Shown: positions 57,695 to 63,600 of the stretch, in pieces
How positions within the stretch are numbered: the stretch's first letter is position 1
Layout: the number at the start of each line of letters is the position of its first letter
NCBI GenBank assembly: GCA_964017185.1
Contig: OZ024874.1
Location: 14,503,957 to 14,567,956, forward strand
Length of the DNA: 64,000 bases
Source: Rugalucina vietnamica
Lineage: Eukaryota; Mollusca; Bivalvia; Lucinida; Lucinidae
Direction of reading: 5' to 3'
Translations under genes and position numbers: made by a program
Notes under the pieces: model-generated
What the model was told of the DNA's origin: nothing
The model's input: the letters and a program-made list of their open reading frames with translations, nothing else
Databases searched by the model: none

Positions 57695-60600
57695 TGTCGA
57701 CATATTGTTTGATATTGTTAATGTCTCATGTATGTTTTGAGATGGAACAATGAATTCATTGTATTGTATTGTATTGTATTGTATTGTATTGTATTGTATT
57801 GTATTGTATTGTATTGTATTGTATTGTATTATATTGCTCCAGGACACAGCATAGTGGTGGTGCAGTTCAAACTCAAAAACTACTTTAAGTTCGAGTAACT
57901 GAGTGGCCACCTATTGGAAAATAGCTGCTCAATGGCTTACAATATGTTTTCTAAGTATAAGTACCTAATTGTTAATTTTTAGTAAATGTTTTAACATTGT
58001 TTCAAATAAAAGAAAAATGAAGAATGAAGCAAATGACACAAAACAATAATAAAATGACAACAAAGTGCAATTTGTAATCCTCTGTCCAGAATTATCACCA
58101 GAAGAGTGCACATCCATACAATGAAAAAGAGCTATCAAGAAAAAAAATACATATCCCTTCACCAAATATTCAACAACAATTGCTGTTTCTTTACCGCATA
58201 TCTAGAACTAATAATGATCTGTAAAAACACAATCAGTATACTTACAACTCAAAAATTGATAACAAATTGAAAGAAAATCTTCTGATAGGATATCTGAGAT
58301 TATTGTGTTAATTGTTTTAGAATAAGAACAATAAAGCGTCATCAGATTATAATGAAATATGAGCGGCCAATAAAAATAAAATTATGAAAATAGGGATCAA
58401 GTTTATCTTTGTTTTAAGTATCAAGATATAAGGCAAAATAATGCCATATTGCAAATTACATCTCTTTTTTTGCTTATCATTTTGTAAAACACAAAGGAGG
58501 GAAAAATAAAAGAAAATCACACCAAAAACAGGCTTTTGCGAATCTTTTTGCAAACCTTTTTCTCTCATATATTTGACAATAGTATTACCTTAAATGATGG
58601 TGAAATGACACAGTTGCACAAGCAAACATATCCTAGCTTAGTGAAAAACAATAAATGTGTAGGTAGGTCTGACAAACAGGTTGTTTGGCAATAAAGATTT
58701 AATCTTAGTATCATAGTTTGAATTATAACCTACTATTAAATCTTACGTTGACACAACGCTTACTTCAATCAGTGTAGGCCATGTAAAGCATTGGAGCTTG
58801 TGCGTGAGAAAACCAACAATTTGGGTTCCGACCAGGTCCAACACAAACTGGGCTGTACAGTCACAGAAGATGGTTAGAGGCTGGAAATTTTGGATTTAGA
58901 AAGTAGAGAAATTGTCTATCAGTGTAGCGAAAATAAAGGCGCTGATCAGCTTCGTAGTTACTGCGAAGCTGATCTGCGCCTTTGTTTTCACCTATACAGA
59001 TTGTTGGTTTTCCCATGCGGCGGCTCATTTGTAATTGCAGAAATACACTGATTTATGTCTTTGGCTTATGAAGGCATTCAATCTGAACATTTGTAAAAGC
59101 ATGTTACCGGTATTCTGTAGTTAACACAAAGGTATCAGAAATCTTATTGAAGTCATATTTCTATCATAATTTACAATTATTCAAGAAGAGCCTCACCAAA
59201 ATTCAACGCAGCTCTTGCCTCTTTTTTAAAATACTTGCTTGATATTTGTTTAAAATTTAATAAATGTCATAAACCTGTTTGTCAGATCTTGAGCCAAATG
59301 ATGGTGTGTTGGTTTAACAACTTTGAGTGAAACCATTTTATTTCATGTGTCACTATACATAAACTCACCCCACTTTAAAAATTTAGTTAAGCATTAAATT
59401 GACAAGAATTGTGATTTTTTTATCGGCAAACAAATATCATACTTATAAGAGGAGCATAATATAGGCAAAATGATTCACATATGCTCCTCAGATCTTTGAT
59501 TAATTGTTTGAATAAATTTTAAGGCTGACCATTTGTGTATCTCAAAAGAAGTTATCAAAATATTTAACATTGTAGGGAAGAATGGGCAAAATGCTTGGAA
59601 TGTCAATTACTGTTGATTTCTTAATCTAGCAGCTACAGCACTTGACACACTTTCTATAATTGTAGAACTGTTGAGCCTGTCAAATTATGGCTTTGCTACA
59701 TATCTATTACAACCCAAGCCAAAAACATTTCCTGCGGTTTTACAGCCTAGTTTGTTTTAGACCTAGTAACAAACCCTACTGGCAGATTTTATTTTTATTT
59801 TCATGAAACAACAATAACAGTAACCGGAGTCATTGCATTCCAAATCTTAAGTTGTTTTTTTTTATTTGACCACACAAAAAATTGATTACAGACTGCTTTC
59901 CCTTTTAAATCTTCAGTGATGTGGGTACCCAGGCTGATCAAACTAGCAAAAGTCTTTACGCAAAGCAATCCCTAACTATGAAGGTCCTTCATACAGACAT
60001 TTTTATGTCTCCCTAGTTGCTTATAAGGTTATATCACTATCAGGAGTCAGCCTTAGTAACACATATAAAATACTCATTGTACTAATCTACTATAATACAT
60101 TTTTCATATACTTATAAAGGGTGATCTATTTTAGCATGCTGCTATACACGGTAATTGGTCATGCATATTAACTTGACTATAAAAGTCATTTCTAGCATTT
60201 CTATAACATACCCCTCCTCTTTGTAACTGCACTTCTTGCTATTGCAAAGATTAATTATTTGATAACATATTCTTACTTTATTCACATAATTTTGGTAAAA
60301 TCATTAATAAAAAATCTTTCAGTTTGGTCAAATATACAAATGTATAAAAAATGATATGCTTGAGGAAAACATACGATCATGATGATCTACATGTATATTA
60401 ATCAAGCTGCAATTAATCAAAGCAATGAAAAATAGACAAAAAATCTTTCCCTAACAGGAAAATGTGTTAGAGCAAATTAATATTGCAAAAGCAGTTGATT
60501 TGTGAAATGATGGTTAATAGGATCAAACCACTGTCTGTTTTTCCACGGTCAGAGGCACTTCCTTTCAAAATTCAGTCAATAAAGAATTACCCAGACAAGA

Positions 60601-63600
60601 GTGGACTTAAAATATCTCCCTGCTTACCTCCTTAGGTGTAAAAGGTGTAAAGAAACATTCTAGCAGTTTGAGGAAGCTGAACACGAGGTTACAGTCTACT
60701 GTTCCAACAATCTCTTTCACATTGTGGCGGACCCAATCAATGGCAGGCTGTAAATGACAAATACATGCTTTCCATAAAATCCAAAATTGCAGACCATCGA
60801 AGATGGTACTATGAAAGAATTTGCACCATATGTTTCACAATAAAAATCAATGTCCAAAGCAGTTTATACAAAAGCATTATTGACCAATAATAAGCAAATA
60901 ATTAATTTTCAAATGTCATGCAAGATTCAAAGGAATCTCAACTTTATATAGTTTCAAACCTGCTCAAGGACAAAGTGATATTTTAATTAAACCATATGAG
61001 CCACCACATGGGAAAACCAACAATCTGCATAGGCGAAAACAAAGGCGCAGATCAGCTTCGCAGTAACTGCGAAGCTGATCAGCGTCTTTGTTTTCGCTAC
61101 TCGGATAGTACAATTCCTCTTCTACTTAAATCCGAAATTTCAAGCTTCTAGCTCTTTCCTGTGTTTCTACAGGTCGATTTGTGTCGGACCTGTTCGAATA
61201 CCACATTGTTGGTTTTTCCACGAGGCGGCTCATATGTGGTAAACCTTACCTCCATAAATCTGTCAAATAGGTCCTGTAGTTTTTCTTTGTATGGTTCAAT
61301 GTTCTCTGGTAGAAACCTGAGCCAGCACTCTACAAACGGTGCCAAACCAATGTAGCTGGGCTCCAGGTACACCATACCACATCTACTGACAGTAGCAGGA
61401 GACGCCACAGCTAGATCCTGTACTTCAAACATCATGGTCATGTCCTGAAGAATTAAATAAAAGAGAAAATTACCTCAATTAGCAAATTATGTTTCACACT
61501 GTCTTTAACCCATATTTGACGAATAGATTCTCCCATCATTATCAATTGGATGAGTCTACTTTCAGTTTTAGGGGTGTTAGGAGTCATTTTTTAATTCTTA
61601 TCCCATTTTTTGATGAATTTTAGTTAAGCAAACAGAATAGCCCCAGATGGGACACCGCATTCTGCAGCGTCACATCTGGGGCTATACTGTTTGCCTATGT
61701 CCCATACATAAAAAGGACGCCAGGCTTAAATAAGTTAATAATCCAGAGCAAAAATTCATGTTAACTCCTTTTTGTCCTTGAAATCAACATTGATATTTTT
61801 TAACGACTGGTATTCATGTAACAGCATGTGTATAAACAGAGGCAGTAATTATCATTTTTACTATCTGCTAATATGTTGCTTTCGATTGTGACATCACAAA
61901 GGAGCTAAACAGCTAGGGATCTGTTGAAATTAGTGCTTAACCCATATTTGACGAATGGATTTTCCCATCATTATCAATTGGAAGAGTCCACTTTCATTTT
62001 TAGGGGCGTTAGGAGTGATTTTTAATTTTTATCCCAATTTTCGATGAATTTTCGTTTAGCAAACAGAATAGCCCCAGCTGGGACGCCGCATTCTGCGGCG
62101 TCACATCTGGGGCTATGCTGTTTGCCTATGTCCCACAAAAGGGACGCCAGGCTTAAATGAGTTAAGTATGACAGATATAAAACAAACAGTCTACAAGCAA
62201 TTTACAGCTCAACTGTTTTAATTACTTATAGTACCTCTGTAAGTTTGATGATTTCACCGCTACTGAGACATAGTTTCTTGTTGTCATCCAGTACAGTGTT
62301 CATGTTCTCAATCCAGACAGCATCCACAGGACCATCAAACACGTACCAACGCTTGTCATTATTGGTAGCTGAGGATCCAATACGGATCAGAGTGGATAGA
62401 ATACCATCAGTCCTGAAGTTAAATTGGCGTGTGATATTTCAAACTATTTACAATCTCATCATCTCTGCACCCTCATTATACCAAGTTAGTTCTAAATCTT
62501 CATTGCATATTGCAAATCCTAAACTACATGTACATATTAATAGCAAAAAACATTGAAAGCTGTAAGAGGAGTTGATTTCACAAAGTATGTACTTTCAGTA
62601 CTATGGCAAACATGTTATAGGAAGACTTAAAAAGTCCCATAACTCTTGCAATACTGACCCTTTGGCCCCTAAATTCATACCACACATGTATTGTCTGATG
62701 GTGCAAGTGTGGTGAAAATTTGAAACAAATCAGGCAAAAGCTACTCAAGTTATTCAGCAAAGATGTCCAAATGTTGACGGAATGACGGAATCACGGAATC
62801 ACGGAATCACGGAATGACGGACAGGCTGAAAACAGTATACCCCCCTAAAACTTCGTTTTGCGGGGGGTATAATGAGCACTTTATGGAAGTTTATTCCAAA
62901 ACATAAGAACAGAATTGTTTCTTTACTGTTTTCAAGAAGAAAAAAAAACAGATTTGGATTTCTTTTCAAGTGAATATAACTGTAAAAAGTTGAGCAACTA
63001 AGATCTGTCTTTAATTTCATAATGAGAGAGAATAAGATGCCTATTTTTTCTTATTTCTATTTTGTATTTAACTGTCTGTCACTTAAGTTTTTCAAGTATT
63101 CTGTTCAAAACTTGTTGTCTTACCATTCATGAGTGAGGGCATCGAATTCACCATATAGCTGCCCCATAGTGATAGACTTAGGGTTCAGTACATAGGTGTG
63201 GGTGGGGCTGAATGGGAATCCTGCTGGGGAGATCTGGCCGGCCAGGGAGGTCTGGGCACCCTTCAGAGTCTCATAGCACTGAAATAAAACAACAAAGATT
63301 TGTTTTAAAAGTGTCACAAAGATGTCAAATTAGAGGAGTAATGGTAACTTCATTTAGTACTTGGTGAAACTATGTATGTGCTTAGTAAAACATTTCCAAT
63401 ATCCATTCTATCTTGTTTGACATGTCATATGTGTCTCTTTGATTTTTAATAAACAGTTTCTTTATTCCAATTGATGTCATAAATGAGCCGCCTCGTGGGA
63501 AAACAAACAATGTGGTTTCCGAACACGTCCGACACAAACCAACCTGTACAGCTACAGAAGCAGGCTAGAAGCTTGAAATTTCGGATTTAAGTAGAAGAGG

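Larger units (their letters stand above)
53450..60627 (-). other. Largest DNAH1 intron (e5-e6)
   Basis: 7.2 kb, very AT-rich. Contains three family B MITEs, a family C MITE, (TC)n and (TATTG)n microsatellites, and a possible 18-nt microexon at 56275-56292. 53460-54660, 56500-57650 and 59030-60620 show nothing I recognise. Confidence 0.7.

Noticed and set aside
57653-57910. ORF with Asn-Thr-Ile-Gln-Tyr and Arg-Glu repeats
   Set aside because: Translation of (TATTG)n and (TC)n microsatellites.
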